This document shows positions 17,380 through 26,087 of a DNA stretch of 30,960 nt, piece after piece. How positions within the stretch are numbered: position 1 is the stretch's first letter; the number at the start of each line of letters is the position of its first letter. The DNA is from Nitrospiraceae bacterium. Lineage in GTDB: Bacteria > Nitrospirota > Nitrospiria > Nitrospirales > Nitrospiraceae. The translations under genes were made by a program, and so were the position numbers. Below the pieces are notes generated by a model. That model saw only the letters and a list, made by a program, of their open reading frames with translations, had not been told where the DNA came from and made no database searches. Location: NCBI GenBank assembly GCA_014534095.1, contig JACVSD010000008.1, positions 1-30,960 on the forward strand. Direction: 5' to 3'.

Positions 17380-17610
17380 CTAGTCAACACAGGCAAAAAT
17401 GTAGTCGCGCTCATCCTCACGCGAAGTCGGCTTCAATGTGACCGACGCTCGCCGACGATACTTACCACATTCCTCATCGGCGACCTGTTGCGCTTTCGCC
17501 TCGTTCATCTGATACGACTCGACGATGACGTGATTTGGGCTGGAGCGTTTGATCGAAGGACCGCACCCCACCGCGAATGCACTCAGCATCACCGCCGTGA
17601 GTAACCGCAT
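17380..17610 (-). CDS. Small lipoprotein
   Basis: A 76-residue protein that begins with a lipoprotein signal peptide: RLLTAVMLSAFAVGC, with the lipobox AVGC, so the mature 60 residues would be lipid-anchored. The mature part is polar (NEAKAQQVADEECGKYRRRA) and contains two cysteines that could form a disulfide with the C-terminal FACVD. It has no identifiable domain. The longer frame to 17640 adds ten residues before the signal and is less likely. The start has only weak upstream purines. It is convergent with the upstream helical protein. Confidence 0.6.
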   Translation of the reverse strand: MRLLTAVMLSAFAVGCGPSIKRSSPNHVIVESYQMNEAKAQQVADEECGKYRRRASVTLKPTSREDERDYIFACVD

Positions 17611-17841
17611 ATAGCCTGCCCCGCCATGAAATTCGTCCACTGCGCTCAGCCTATCGGGCCGGCAACCTCCGCATCTGGCGGACCCTTTTGGTCAACATCT
17701 GCGGCGCTGACCGGCCTTTCATAGTAGCCCTGACGCCCGCAGGGTGTCAGCGCAAGAAAACACTAGAGGCCGTCAGATTCTGTCCAACCCCGGACCGGCG
17801 CGACGCCTCAGCTATACTTCTCCTAACAAGGAGGAGGTTCG

Positions 17842-18471
17842 ATGAAGACATACGCCGCGCTTGTGATACTGCTGTCTGCCCTGTGGGGATGCTCCAATAC
17901 CGTCTTGGTCACTGTGCCGCCCAAGATGGACCTGAAGGCCTATGGCACGCTGGGAATCCTCGAATTCACGTCCAACTCGGACCCGGCCATCAGTCACTTC
18001 GCCACCCAGCGATTCCAAGAACAGCTGCAAGGCGCCTATCCGGGGACACCGATCCTGGAATTGGGCACTCGCGAGGCGGTGTTGGAGGCTGCCGGTGCGA
18101 AGCAGCTTGATGCGGAGGCGATCAGGAGGATCGGGCAGAAGTACGGCGTCGCGGCCGTCTTTGTCGGGAACATCGTCTATTCGGAGCCGACCACCGACAT
18201 CCGGCTGATCGATATCACGAAACTCGAAGGCGGCATTCGCACTGAGATCAAAGGCGACATATCGGGGAAGCTGCTGGACACGAAATCCGGGGCCAGCGTG
18301 TGGAGCAGCTCCGCCTGGGCGAAGCGGCAACTCGGCGGCATGACGGTGTCGGGCAAGAACGTGAGCGCCTCGGTAAGAGACTCCAACCCGCGCCAAGACA
18401 TGGTGCCGGCGTTGATCTTCCATCTCACCGAAGATTTCCGCCCGACATCGATGCGTCAGAAAGAAGAGTGA
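17842..18471 (+). CDS. Lipoprotein, possibly CsgG/GNA1162-like
   Basis: This 209-residue protein begins with a lipoprotein signal peptide (YAALVILLSALWGC, lipobox LWGC), so it should be anchored in the inner or outer membrane. ATG 17842 follows a very strong AAGGAGGAGG. The mature protein has an alpha/beta arrangement: LGILEFTSN, FQEQLQGAYPGTPILELG, IRRIGQKYGVAAVFVGNIVYSE, then two beta-rich segments ending in SGASVWSSSAWAKRQL. This matches the layout of CsgG/GNA1162-like lipoproteins of unknown function; I rely on pattern memory. TATACT at about 17812-17817 could serve as a -10. Confidence 0.75.
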   Translation: MKTYAALVILLSALWGCSNTVLVTVPPKMDLKAYGTLGILEFTSNSDPAISHFATQRFQEQLQGAYPGTPILELGTREAVLEAAGAKQLDAEAIRRIGQKYGVAAVFVGNIVYSEPTTDIRLIDITKLEGGIRTEIKGDISGKLLDTKSGASVWSSSAWAKRQLGGMTVSGKNVSASVRDSNPRQDMVPALIFHLTEDFRPTSMRQKEE

Positions 18472-18508
18472 CGAGCGGCTCGCCCGCCGCTGATCCGCGC
18501 CTGCTTCG

Positions 18509-19345
18509 TCATGCAGCCAACACGGCGGCATGATCGGCCGCGTAAGTCTCAAGGGATCGCGGCGCGGAGCCTGTGAGAGACTGCACATCGTCTGTCACGG
18601 TGGCTGTCCACCCCTGCCTTACCGGATAAAAGATGCCGGTGAGAAACGTGGCATAGTCTCGCGGCACCCCTCCGCTGGTGGCCATCTTGATAAACGCCTC
18701 ATCATCTATCGGCTGGTATCGGATCGTCCGCCTCGTGACGTTCGAAAGGATCGCCGCCGCTTCGTCGTAACTCAAAGCGGTCGGGCCCGTAAGGTTGAAG
18801 GCGTTCCCGTCAAAGCGGTTCGTTCTGAGCACGGCGCTCGTCGAAGCGGCAACGTCGCGCACATCGATGAAGCTGGACTTGCCCTCCCCCGCTGGAACCG
18901 CAAGGACGCCTTGCTTGATGCCTGCGAGCCAGAAGGTGTGAAAGTTGTCTGCAAACCAGTTGGGGCGCAGAATGACGAACCGCGTTCCGCTCCGCATGAG
19001 AAAGAGTTCGACTTGCCGGTACGGAATGGTGTCGTCGGCATCCACGCCGATCGCCGTTTGAAGCACCACCTTCACCTTTCGGTCGGCCGCTGCTTGGATC
19101 ACCGGCTGGAGATGAGCGACGGGGTTCGTATAGCCGCCCGGCAACAGCACGAACACCCGATCGACTCCCTCCAATGCGGCCGCGAACGTCGACGTGTCGG
19201 CATAGTCAAACCGCACCGCTTCGGCACCGGCCACCGGCGTAGCGCGGCGCGACGCCGCTTTCACCTGCTCCCGTGCCGCGACAAGCTCGGAGACCAAGGG
19301 ACTACCGACGTGCCCCGTCGCACCGAGCACTAGAACTTTTGCCAT
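18509..19345 (-). CDS. NmrA-family NAD(P)-binding reductase
   Basis: This 278-residue protein is a Rossmann-fold atypical short-chain dehydrogenase. The dinucleotide loop is VLGATGHVGSPLV (GxxGxxG) at residues 7-19, and the family features include DRVFVLLPGG, VVLQTAIGVD and ILRPNWFADN. It matches the NmrA/NAD(P)H:quinone reductase (QOR2-like) branch, which reduces quinones or acts as a redox sensor. There is no SDR YxxxK tetrad visible, as expected for NmrA. ATG 19345 follows AGGAGGGAACG. It is on the same strand as the DUF1152 gene but 106 bases downstream; whether they share a transcript is unclear. Confidence 0.88.
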   Translation of the reverse strand: MAKVLVLGATGHVGSPLVSELVAAREQVKAASRRATPVAGAEAVRFDYADTSTFAAALEGVDRVFVLLPGGYTNPVAHLQPVIQAAADRKVKVVLQTAIGVDADDTIPYRQVELFLMRSGTRFVILRPNWFADNFHTFWLAGIKQGVLAVPAGEGKSSFIDVRDVAASTSAVLRTNRFDGNAFNLTGPTALSYDEAAAILSNVTRRTIRYQPIDDEAFIKMATSGGVPRDYATFLTGIFYPVRQGWTATVTDDVQSLTGSAPRSLETYAADHAAVLAA

Positions 19346-19451
19346 CGTTCCCTCCTGTCCATTCGCCTCCTCAGGATTGTACCGTCTGACAGGGCAGATC
19401 CTCTATCCCTGGAAACACCGCTGCGATGTTGCAACCCCCGCCAGGGAGACA

Positions 19452-20402
19452 TCACAGAGACATTCTGGGCGTCTTGCGCTTCGGCAAGACAGACGTCGCC
19501 GAGACCGCGGCACGAACCGCATCCATAAAGGAATGGGTGTCCTCAAGGCGCGGCAGGATGTAGTTGTGCATGGCCACCGCGGTCAGATCGAAGAACCAAT
19601 ACAGCGACATGAGCGGGCAGATCGTGAGACGCGTCCCTTTCGTTTTCTCTGTCAGATGATGGTCACCGAACTCTCCTTGCGTTGCCGAGAGGATGCACGA
19701 GTTGATGACGCTCGGATCTTGGAAACGCTTTCCCTGCACATACAGCACAGCATCCTCATAGGCTTTGTATGCCGGCATCTGCGAGGTGAGGGAACATCCG
19801 CCGAGGTATCCACCGGCTTTCATCAGCGCGGCCATGTTTTCCAACATCTCATTGTGCGCCACGTCGTTCTCGATCGACAGACCGAGGCATCCCACGATCC
19901 TGATCGGCACCTGCGTGAGCTGATGGACGGCATATAAAGAAACCGCATCCTCCACCAGACTGCCCGTCTGCGACTCATCACCCCGGACGAGGCTATCCAC
20001 GCCGCCATCGATAAGGATGATGCCATCGATGCCTAAGCGATCGACCAATAGCCGATAATTTTCAAGGAGCGGTCTCGTGCCTGTCTTGTGAAACGACCAG
20101 ATCGTCACCCACTCTTGACGATGCGCTTGAAACCATTCCGCGAGATACAGTTCAGGAAAGTAGGGCGAAAAGTCCTTTTGATCGGCCCGCACGCCAACCA
20201 GCGTAGGCGACAGGCGGAACCCATCCTTCAGTGATTGGATTTGTGAAAAACTGAAACTGGCAAGATGCACGGGCAGTCCACAACGCTGCAGTTCAAAATA
20301 GATCGGAAGACCGCAGAAGAGGTCGAACCCTCCCCCCATGCCGGCAATGAGTACATTCTTACAGTGCGAGAGAGCATCCAAGATAGGCAGGTTGAGACGC
20401 AT
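19452..20402 (-). CDS. DUF1152-domain protein
   Basis: This 316-residue protein matches the DUF1152 family as I remember it: VLIAGMGGGFDLFCGLPIYFEL at the N-terminus (glycine-rich phosphate-type loop), IDGIILIDGGVDSLVRGDES in the middle, and VGCLGLSIENDVAHNEMLEN after it. The family is soluble and of unknown function, probably nucleotide-binding given the GMGGGFD loop. The start at 20402 has no clear ribosome-binding site. It is divergent from the universal stress protein gene, with a 16-base palindrome between them. Confidence 0.8.
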   Translation of the reverse strand: MRLNLPILDALSHCKNVLIAGMGGGFDLFCGLPIYFELQRCGLPVHLASFSFSQIQSLKDGFRLSPTLVGVRADQKDFSPYFPELYLAEWFQAHRQEWVTIWSFHKTGTRPLLENYRLLVDRLGIDGIILIDGGVDSLVRGDESQTGSLVEDAVSLYAVHQLTQVPIRIVGCLGLSIENDVAHNEMLENMAALMKAGGYLGGCSLTSQMPAYKAYEDAVLYVQGKRFQDPSVINSCILSATQGEFGDHHLTEKTKGTRLTICPLMSLYWFFDLTAVAMHNYILPRLEDTHSFMDAVRAAVSATSVLPKRKTPRMSL

Positions 20403-20472
20403 GCGCAGCGAACGTTCTCAAGAAGCCTCAACAATGTCAATAAAAGACCCAGGGACGGGCACCGGTTCCTTG

Positions 20473-20488
20473 CTAGGCAGCTGCCTAG
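20473..20488. promoter_or_regulatory. Perfect 16-base palindrome, candidate operator
   Basis: CTAGGCAGCTGCCTAG is a perfect inverted repeat without spacer. It lies in the 212-base divergent region between the DUF1152 gene and the universal stress protein gene and ends one base before the -35 of the predicted stress-protein promoter. It could bind a dimeric regulator acting on both genes. Confidence 0.5.
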
Positions 20489-20489
20489 A

Positions 20490-20517
20490 TTGCGACAACG
20501 CCGGTTCTCGGTATAAC
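20490..20517 (+). promoter_or_regulatory. Predicted sigma-70 promoter for the UspA gene
   Basis: TTGCGA and TATAAC (5 of 6 to the -10 consensus) are separated by 16 bases, about 100 bases before the stress-protein start. The palindrome abuts the -35. Prediction from sequence only. Confidence 0.5.
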
Positions 20518-20614
20518 AAAGAGCCGCGCCTACCAGCGCCGGAGATCCTTAAGCTTGCCACTAGAGCTGTTACGTCCTAGAGCCCGGCGATCTAACACAA
20601 AGGGGCCACTCACC

Positions 20615-21493
20615 TTGGAGCGAATCCTCTTTCCCACCGACTTTTCTCCCTGTGCATCTTCTGCAGAGAGGTACGTCAGGTTTCTCGCCAAAACGTACCG
20701 GGCGAGCATCCACGTGCTCCACACGTTGGATATCCATGATGGTGTCTATCCTTTGGGCACTCAGCATGATCGCGAAGCCGCACGTCGCCTTGAGCAAACC
20801 GTGAAAGACCTGCATGACAGCGCGCCGATGGTCACCAGCGAGCAGCGAACGGGCATATCCGACGTGACGATTTGTGAGGCGGCAGCCGCACACCGGGCGG
20901 ACCTCATCGTCATGGGGACTCACGGGAGGAAGGGTGTCGAGCGGATTCTCCTCGGCAGTACGACCGAGCGCGTGGTGACGATGGCGCCGTGCCCTGTACT
21001 GGCCGTTCGTCAACCGCATGCGACCCCTGAACATGATCTCCACAAGTGGCGCACGATCATCGTGCCTGTCGATTTTGCGGACTGTGCTTGTGAGGCTGTG
21101 GAGTATGGCGCCGAGCTCGCCAAAGACTTTGCTGCTGCGCTGGTCCTTCTGCACATCGTCGATCCAGCTCCCTACCGGCGCGCGTCCGAGCAGGTGGAGA
21201 AGGCCCGCACCCTCCTCTCTTCCATTGGTGAGAAGATCCGGGTGCACGGTATACCAGTCCGTGAGGTCCTTCATGGAGGACAACCTGCTGAGGGCATTGT
21301 GGATGTTGTCCGGAGCGAGGACGCCGACCTGGTGGTCATGGGAACGCATGGCCGGCGAGGCCTGTCTCAATTCGTCTTCGGAAGCGTAGCCGGAGCGGTG
21401 GTGCGCCGTGCCGCCTGCCCCGTCATGACCCTGCGGCAGCTGTCCATGGCAGCGCGCCGTCGTCGCCTCACGCCGCTTCAGCCGGGACGTTAA
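20615..21493 (+). CDS. Tandem universal stress protein (two UspA domains)
   Basis: This approximately 292-residue cytoplasmic protein has two UspA domains (about residues 1-145 and 150-280). Each ends with the ATP-binding G-2X-G-9X-G(S/T) motif: GTHGRKGVERILLGST and GTHGRRGLSQFVFGS. Such tandem Usp proteins bind ATP and help survival under starvation or oxidative stress. The frame has no good ATG: I choose TTG 20615 because AAAGGGG is 9 bases upstream and LERILFPTDFS is the family's N-terminus; TTG 20555 is less likely. The C-terminus carries an arginine-rich tail. Confidence 0.92.
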   Translation: MERILFPTDFSPCASSAERYVRFLAKTYRASIHVLHTLDIHDGVYPLGTQHDREAARRLEQTVKDLHDSAPMVTSEQRTGISDVTICEAAAAHRADLIVMGTHGRKGVERILLGSTTERVVTMAPCPVLAVRQPHATPEHDLHKWRTIIVPVDFADCACEAVEYGAELAKDFAAALVLLHIVDPAPYRRASEQVEKARTLLSSIGEKIRVHGIPVREVLHGGQPAEGIVDVVRSEDADLVVMGTHGRRGLSQFVFGSVAGAVVRRAACPVMTLRQLSMAARRRRLTPLQPGR

Positions 21494-21564
21494 GGGGCAT
21501 CGACGGTCGAGGAGCGCACCGTTCTTTGCCAATGATCCGCCGCGGCCGCCACAGGATCACGGCA

Positions 21565-21861
21565 TCAATATTCGAACGCCACATGGTAGAGCGCGGGAAC
21601 CATTTCAATTCCCATCTGTTCTAACTTCGTCTTCATCGGTGTGACGCTCTTTTCATACGCCTTCCAATACACGTCTTCATTCTCCCACACCGCCACATTG
21701 ATGAAATTGTATCGGCTCTCCGGCTTGATGCTCCGGTGAAACTTACCGCTGACGAACCCTGGTTGCGCCGTGATGTTCTGCTTCACGTCTTGCCACCACT
21801 TCACGAACTCCTCCTCTTTGCCTTTCGGCACCGAAAACACGTTGATTAAGGTGACTGCCAT
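21565..21861 (-). CDS. ABM-domain (antibiotic biosynthesis monooxygenase-like) protein
   Basis: A protein of about 98 residues with the dimeric ferredoxin-like ABM fold: VTLINVFSVPKGKEEEFVKWW (strand-helix), QPGFVSGKFHRS, and YNFINVAVWENEDVYWKAYE. Small ABM proteins include monooxygenases, heme-degrading enzymes and proteins of unknown role; none of the heme-binding residues can be confirmed here. I prefer ATG 21861 to 21882 because GAGGGAGG lies before it and the strand starts right after. It stands between the stress-protein gene and the proline-rich secreted protein. Confidence 0.85.
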   Translation of the reverse strand: MAVTLINVFSVPKGKEEEFVKWWQDVKQNITAQPGFVSGKFHRSIKPESRYNFINVAVWENEDVYWKAYEKSVTPMKTKLEQMGIEMVPALYHVAFEY

Positions 21862-22020
21862 GGCGACCTCCCTCTCTGGCAACAGGACTCGCTGCCGTTT
21901 TTCTCACGACCGGGTTTGCTCTGCTCCAGGCCTGTGAATGCATTCCCATGAAGCTGGCGTGACAATTGCTCTAGCTATTCTCGCAGTAGGTGGAAGGGCC
22001 GTCACCTGGGAAGAGGTCTC

Positions 22021-22542
22021 ATGACGAAGAATAGTTCAGCCACAAGGGGAACGGAACCTCATTGGACCGCTTTACTCACGGCTCAGAGCCTGGTTACGGT
22101 ACTCCTGCTCTCAACCGGTGGGGCGATCCTGGCGGCGCTCTCCGCTGAAGCGACAGTCTATCAGTGCCTCGATCGAGCAGGGAGAACTGTACTCGCAAAC
22201 AAACAGTCAGGACTCCGCGACTGTCACGTCTTCATCGCCGGGACTCCGCCACCGGCCACCTCACCGGGTGCCGAGCCGGCACCGCAGGACCCGGCACTCT
22301 CTCCCGAGCCTGAAATGTTTCCGCCTTTCCGGCCTCGACCTCTGCCACCCGACCAGGTCCCCGCCCAGGATCCACCGATTCCCGCGTCACCTGCGTACGA
22401 TCAGGCCTCGTCATCGCCCTCGCACGGCCCGCCTTGCTCGCCTAGCCTCAATCCCTTGAATCCTTTGAGCCGTCCGCCTTGTACCAGATCCGATCAACCG
22501 GGCGGACATCCGCCTGAACCGGCTCCGGTCGCGCCTTACTGA
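22021..22542 (+). CDS. Proline-rich secreted protein with DUF4124-like domain
   Basis: This 173-residue protein has an N-terminal hydrophobic helix (about residues 18-42) that should be a signal peptide or anchor. A short DUF4124-like domain follows (ATVYQCLDRAGRTVLANKQSG and a later DC), which in other proteins forms a small cysteine-stabilised unit. From about residue 74 onward the protein is proline-rich (PPPATSPGAEPAPQDPAL, LPPDQVPAQDPPIP), probably disordered and possibly cell-wall-spanning. ATG 22021 follows GAAGAGG 5 bases upstream. Function is unknown. Confidence 0.7.
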   Translation: MTKNSSATRGTEPHWTALLTAQSLVTVLLLSTGGAILAALSAEATVYQCLDRAGRTVLANKQSGLRDCHVFIAGTPPPATSPGAEPAPQDPALSPEPEMFPPFRPRPLPPDQVPAQDPPIPASPAYDQASSSPSHGPPCSPSLNPLNPLSRPPCTRSDQPGGHPPEPAPVAPY

Positions 22543-22724
22543 GACAGCGAACGATCCGGACATGCCACAGACGTCGTCTCCCACCTTCGGCGATCCACGG
22601 CCATAGGGTGCCCCTGAGACAAATCCGGAGCGGTGTCTCATTTCACCGTTGAGGCACGATCGACCTTGACCACGGGTCGTCCCGACGGGTACGGTCCTAA
22701 GATCTGCCGAACGGGGCGATCAAT

Positions 22725-23504
22725 GTGACGACGCGAGAGCCGCCATCACCGCAGACCCTCTCCCGCCCCTTAGCACCGCTCGCGGCTGCAGCGGACCGAC
22801 GTGGCGAATGGTTCGTTCCCTCCTTTGGGCCGTTGCCGTTTCGCCTGTTTATCGGCATGTTGTTTCTTCCGTATACCGGCATGGTGCTGTCCTTCACGGT
22901 AATCGGCTCGCTCCTGGCCCGCCATGTTTTTTGGGATCGCGTCGCCGCCATCATGCTCGTGTATTTCCTGGCGCTCGGCATGGGGGCACATGCCTTGGAT
23001 GCCTTGGCGAGCAAAGGAAGCAAGCCCTGGGGCGGCGTCTTCAACCGACGCACACTCGTTGGCATTGCGGCCATAACCGTGGCAACCGCCTATGCAATCG
23101 GGGGCTACTATATCGTCACGACTTCGCCATGGTTGGCCGTCATCGCGCTTGCTGAGGGGTTTTTTCTCTTCGCCTACAATCTCGAATGGTTCGACGGCCA
23201 GTTTCATACGGACCTCTGGTTTGCCGCCTCGTGGGGCGCGTTACCCGTACTGGCTGGCTACGTCATGCAGACGAACGCACTGTCCCTACCAGCCCTGTTG
23301 CTGGCCGCGGCGGCCGGTCTCCTGAGCCTCGTGGAAATCCAAGCCTCTCGGCCGTACAAAGCGTTGAAACGCCAAGACCGGCTGACCGAGGCTGACCGGC
23401 ACCTGATGCAGCGGCTCGAGCGTATCCTGAAGGCACTCAGCCTGGGGGTCATTCTGATCGGGTTGGCGTTGATGGCCGCCCGCTGGGAGGGTGTCCGTTT
23501 CTAG
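22725..23504 (+). CDS. Polytopic membrane protein, possibly UbiA-like
   Basis: This 259-residue protein has seven or eight predicted membrane helices. The layout resembles the UbiA prenyltransferase superfamily: a first hydrophilic loop with GAHALDALASKGSKPWGG and a second with EWFDGQFHTDLWFAASWG carrying the aspartates, but the usual NDxxD motifs are not intact. I therefore call it UbiA-like only tentatively. The start is GTG 22725. Its last 56 bases overlap the 3' end of the convergent methyltransferase gene. Confidence 0.65.
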   Translation: MTTREPPSPQTLSRPLAPLAAAADRRGEWFVPSFGPLPFRLFIGMLFLPYTGMVLSFTVIGSLLARHVFWDRVAAIMLVYFLALGMGAHALDALASKGSKPWGGVFNRRTLVGIAAITVATAYAIGGYYIVTTSPWLAVIALAEGFFLFAYNLEWFDGQFHTDLWFAASWGALPVLAGYVMQTNALSLPALLLAAAAGLLSLVEIQASRPYKALKRQDRLTEADRHLMQRLERILKALSLGVILIGLALMAARWEGVRF

Positions 23505-24195
23505 CCGTGATGATCGACGATCCATAGAGAGTCAGGTGCTGGACCTGGATATCTTGAAACCCCTGACACTGTAACGCTTCCCGCAACTCGTCCTGCCACC
23601 GTGTTTGCTGGATGAGCCCGGGCAGGCCGTGGAAAATTTGACGCCATGCGGGCAGCAGAGGTCCACCGATATGTTGCAGAAGCCAGAAGTACATCTTCCA
23701 GATCTGAATCAGAACGCGGTGCGGCGGAAGTGTAAAGTCATGCGCCACGAAGAGGCCATCGGGTTTGAGCCAGGAGGCCGCCGCTGTCGCCAGCCGAGGG
23801 ACGTCCGCGTACTTGGCGAGGTAGGACGACACCACGCAGTCGAACGGCGCGTCCGGCGAAAACTCTTCGGCCCGCCCCAGACACCAGGTCACGTTACGGA
23901 TCCCGGCAGCCCGCTGCTTGGCCCGCGCCAGGTCGAGATATTCGTCGCGCAACTCCACCCCCACGACCTCCGCTTGGGTGAATCGCCGCGCGATCGCCAA
24001 CGTGAGAATCCCCGTGCCACAGGCGAGATCGAGGATGCGCGTGGCCCCGGCCGGAATCTCCTTGATGATAGTGCGCTTCCAGCGAGCGTCGATCCCGAAC
24101 GTCGCGATCTGCACCACGGCATCATAGGTAGTCCCGGTACCGGAAAAGAACGCTTCGACGAGGGAAAGGCGCGGATCGTTCATAGTGGTCTTCAT
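23449..24195 (-). CDS. Class I SAM-dependent methyltransferase (UbiE-like)
   Basis: This approximately 248-residue enzyme has a class I methyltransferase core. Motif I is RILDLACGTGILTLAIA, motif II-like EVVGVELRDEYLDLARAK, and motif III lies in FDCVVSSYLAKYADVPRL. The C-terminal part (IWKMYFWLLQHIGGPLLPA) resembles the UbiE/menaquinone-methyltransferase type cap. The substrate is not certain. I place the start at ATG 24195, but 24183 and upstream starts to 24279 are possible because no good ribosome-binding site is visible. It overlaps the convergent UbiA-like gene by 56 bases, and 129 bases separate it from the divergent small protein at 24325. Confidence 0.85.
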   Translation of the reverse strand: MKTTMNDPRLSLVEAFFSGTGTTYDAVVQIATFGIDARWKRTIIKEIPAGATRILDLACGTGILTLAIARRFTQAEVVGVELRDEYLDLARAKQRAAGIRNVTWCLGRAEEFSPDAPFDCVVSSYLAKYADVPRLATAAASWLKPDGLFVAHDFTLPPHRVLIQIWKMYFWLLQHIGGPLLPAWRQIFHGLPGLIQQTRWQDELREALQCQGFQDIQVQHLTLYGSSIITARNGHPPSGRPSTPTRSE

Positions 24196-24324
24196 AGCGC
24201 AGGAAAGCTTATCGTGATGGGTCATCGAACACAAGGTGAGCACTGGGCCGATGAGCGACGATTCCGGGTCCGTCGGCACTTCTGACGCTATTCATTGTTG
24301 GTGCGCTTCCACAGGAGGAAAGTT

Positions 24325-24708
24325 ATGTTCGGTCCCATCACCGTCCCCTTCGGAGCCAAGATGCTCTTCAACACCGTGAGGCTCAAGACCGGCGTCACCT
24401 TCGAGGACGTGGAACTTGCGGTAGGTGAACTCTGCATGGTCGTCAAGGCAACCTATGGCGGCGAGCGAGGCGGCTTTCTGGCCGGACAGGTCTTCAGGTT
24501 CTCCGGGTTTGTGTCGGATGAGGGATCCCTCACGGAGACCAAGGCGGGAGACGAGCATTACGTCATCGTGACGTATTGGACCTCCTTCGATGCGCATGAA
24601 CGATCCCACGCCGATGAGATCTTCAATCAGAAGTTCTCTGCGTTGCTCAGCATGTGCTCGGAGACGAAGGAACTCGGGTATGACCTGCTGTGGCAGGGCG
24701 CCGCGTAG
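24325..24708 (+). CDS. Small dimeric alpha/beta-barrel-like protein of unknown function
   Basis: A 127-residue protein starting at ATG 24325, with AGGAGG 6-8 bases upstream. The pattern MLFNTVRLKTGVTFEDVELAV, then GGFLAGQVFRFSGF, and YVIVTYWTSFDAHERSHAD is that of an ABM/dimeric ferredoxin-like fold with two beta-alpha-beta units. It is not a close relative of the ABM protein at 21565. I recall similar proteins in other bacteria but no function for them. It is convergent with the threonine ammonia-lyase gene, 61 bases away. Confidence 0.72.
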   Translation: MFGPITVPFGAKMLFNTVRLKTGVTFEDVELAVGELCMVVKATYGGERGGFLAGQVFRFSGFVSDEGSLTETKAGDEHYVIVTYWTSFDAHERSHADEIFNQKFSALLSMCSETKELGYDLLWQGAA

Positions 24709-24769
24709 ACCGATCGGCCGTTTCAGGCTGCCTCTCTTCGTCTTCAAGGAAAGATCGAGTGCCGGCTCC

Positions 24770-25978
24770 TCATTCAATCACGCTAAACTCAAAACGAGAC
24801 CCCGTGAGCGCCGCTAACAGTTCCGCAGCATGGTCGCGGCCGTGGGTTTCCATGGTGACGTCGATGGCGGCCTCGTTCAGGCTGACACCATAGTGTGCGC
24901 GATTATATGACGTCTCGACGATATTGGCTCTTGTCTTGGCGATGACGGACGTCAGCCCTTCCAAAGAACCGGGATAGTCCGGGAGGCGTACGCGAAGGCG
25001 CAGCCGTCTCCCGTCCCGGACCATGCCACGCTCGATAATGCGGGCCAGCAGCGTGACATCCAGGTTGCCTCCGGAGACGAGCACCGCGATCGTTTTTCCA
25101 CGATGCGCCGTCTTCGCTTGCAGCACAGCGGCCAGGGCCACGGCGCCAGCCCCTTCGGCCAGGGTTTTCTCGCCTTCCAGTAACGTCAAGATGGCCGCAG
25201 CAATTTCGTCTTCGTCCACCGTCACGATCCGATCCACATAGGTTCGGACCAACGGCAGCGTCCGCGTACCCGCCTTTCGAACGGCGATCCCATCCGCCAA
25301 GGTTGGGCATGCTGGAAGGTCCATGGGACCCTCGTTTTGGAGCGCGGCGGTCATTGACGGCAATCGTGTCGTTTGAACGCCGATGATCTCGACGCGGGGA
25401 TGTTGCTCCTTGACCGCGCACCCGATGCCCCCAATGAGGCCTCCTCCTCCGACGGGCACCACGATGACGTCCAGGGCCGCGTTTTGCCGTAAGAGTTCCA
25501 ACCCGATCGTCCCTTGTCCTGCGATCACCGCGTCGTCATCGAACGGATGGATGAATGTGGCCTTTTTCTGCCGGCTGTGTTCAATGGCGGCATGGCAGGC
25601 TTCATCATAGTCGTCGCCGTGCAGGACGATGTCCGCGCCGTGGGCGCGAGTGGCAGACAGCTTGACAAGCGGCGTCGAGCGGGGCATCCAGATCTGGACC
25701 GGAATGCCGCGCTGCGCGGCATGATAGGCCACGCCCTGCGCATGGTTGCCCGCCGATGCCGCGACGACGCCCTGCCGCCGTTCCTCCTCGGTCATCGTGA
25801 GAATGCGGTTGAGGGCCCCCCGTTCCTTGAACGACCCTGTCATTTGCAAATTTTCGAGCTTCAGGAGAATCGTATTGCCGGTCAGTCTGGATAGCGTCCT
25901 TGAATGCACCAGCGGAGATTCATAAATGGATGGTCCGATGCGGCTCGCGGCTGCCTCAATGGATTGAAACGTGACCAT
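24770..25978 (-). CDS. ilvA: Threonine ammonia-lyase (threonine deaminase)
   Basis: A PLP enzyme of 402 residues that turns threonine into 2-oxobutanoate and ammonia, the first step to isoleucine. The PLP lysine is K51 in MTGSFKERGA, the phosphate loop is VPVGGGGLIGG, and SAGNHAQGVAYHA is the substrate loop. A single ACT-type regulatory domain occupies about residues 325-402 (LRLRVRLPDYPGSLEGL). The short, single-ACT form differs from the two-ACT-subdomain E. coli IlvA; catabolic TdcB-like function is possible, but the upstream attenuator-like leader with Ile codons points to a biosynthetic role. I choose ATG 25978 because AAAGGAGAG lies before it. Confidence 0.93.
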   Translation of the reverse strand: MVTFQSIEAAASRIGPSIYESPLVHSRTLSRLTGNTILLKLENLQMTGSFKERGALNRILTMTEEERRQGVVAASAGNHAQGVAYHAAQRGIPVQIWMPRSTPLVKLSATRAHGADIVLHGDDYDEACHAAIEHSRQKKATFIHPFDDDAVIAGQGTIGLELLRQNAALDVIVVPVGGGGLIGGIGCAVKEQHPRVEIIGVQTTRLPSMTAALQNEGPMDLPACPTLADGIAVRKAGTRTLPLVRTYVDRIVTVDEDEIAAAILTLLEGEKTLAEGAGAVALAAVLQAKTAHRGKTIAVLVSGGNLDVTLLARIIERGMVRDGRRLRLRVRLPDYPGSLEGLTSVIAKTRANIVETSYNRAHYGVSLNEAAIDVTMETHGRDHAAELLAALTGSRFEFSVIE

Positions 25979-26021
25979 ACCCGGCTCTCCTTTCAAGACA
26001 CTTGCTGACCGCAGAGCGCAC

Positions 26022-26054
26022 AAAAAACCCCTGACGGATCGCATCCGCCAGGGG
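26022..26054 (-). terminator. Intrinsic terminator in the ilvA leader (attenuator)
   Basis: Read on the minus strand, CCCCTGGCGGAT and ATCCGTCAGGGG form a 12-pair stem (one G-T wobble) with a GCG loop, followed at once by six T residues. It lies between a short leader ORF and ilvA, 44 bases before the ilvA start, and no other gene on that strand precedes it. That is where a terminator works as an attenuator. Confidence 0.88.
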
Positions 26055-26087
26055 CCGTTCCTGCGTGAATAATGCGTGCAGGTAGGC

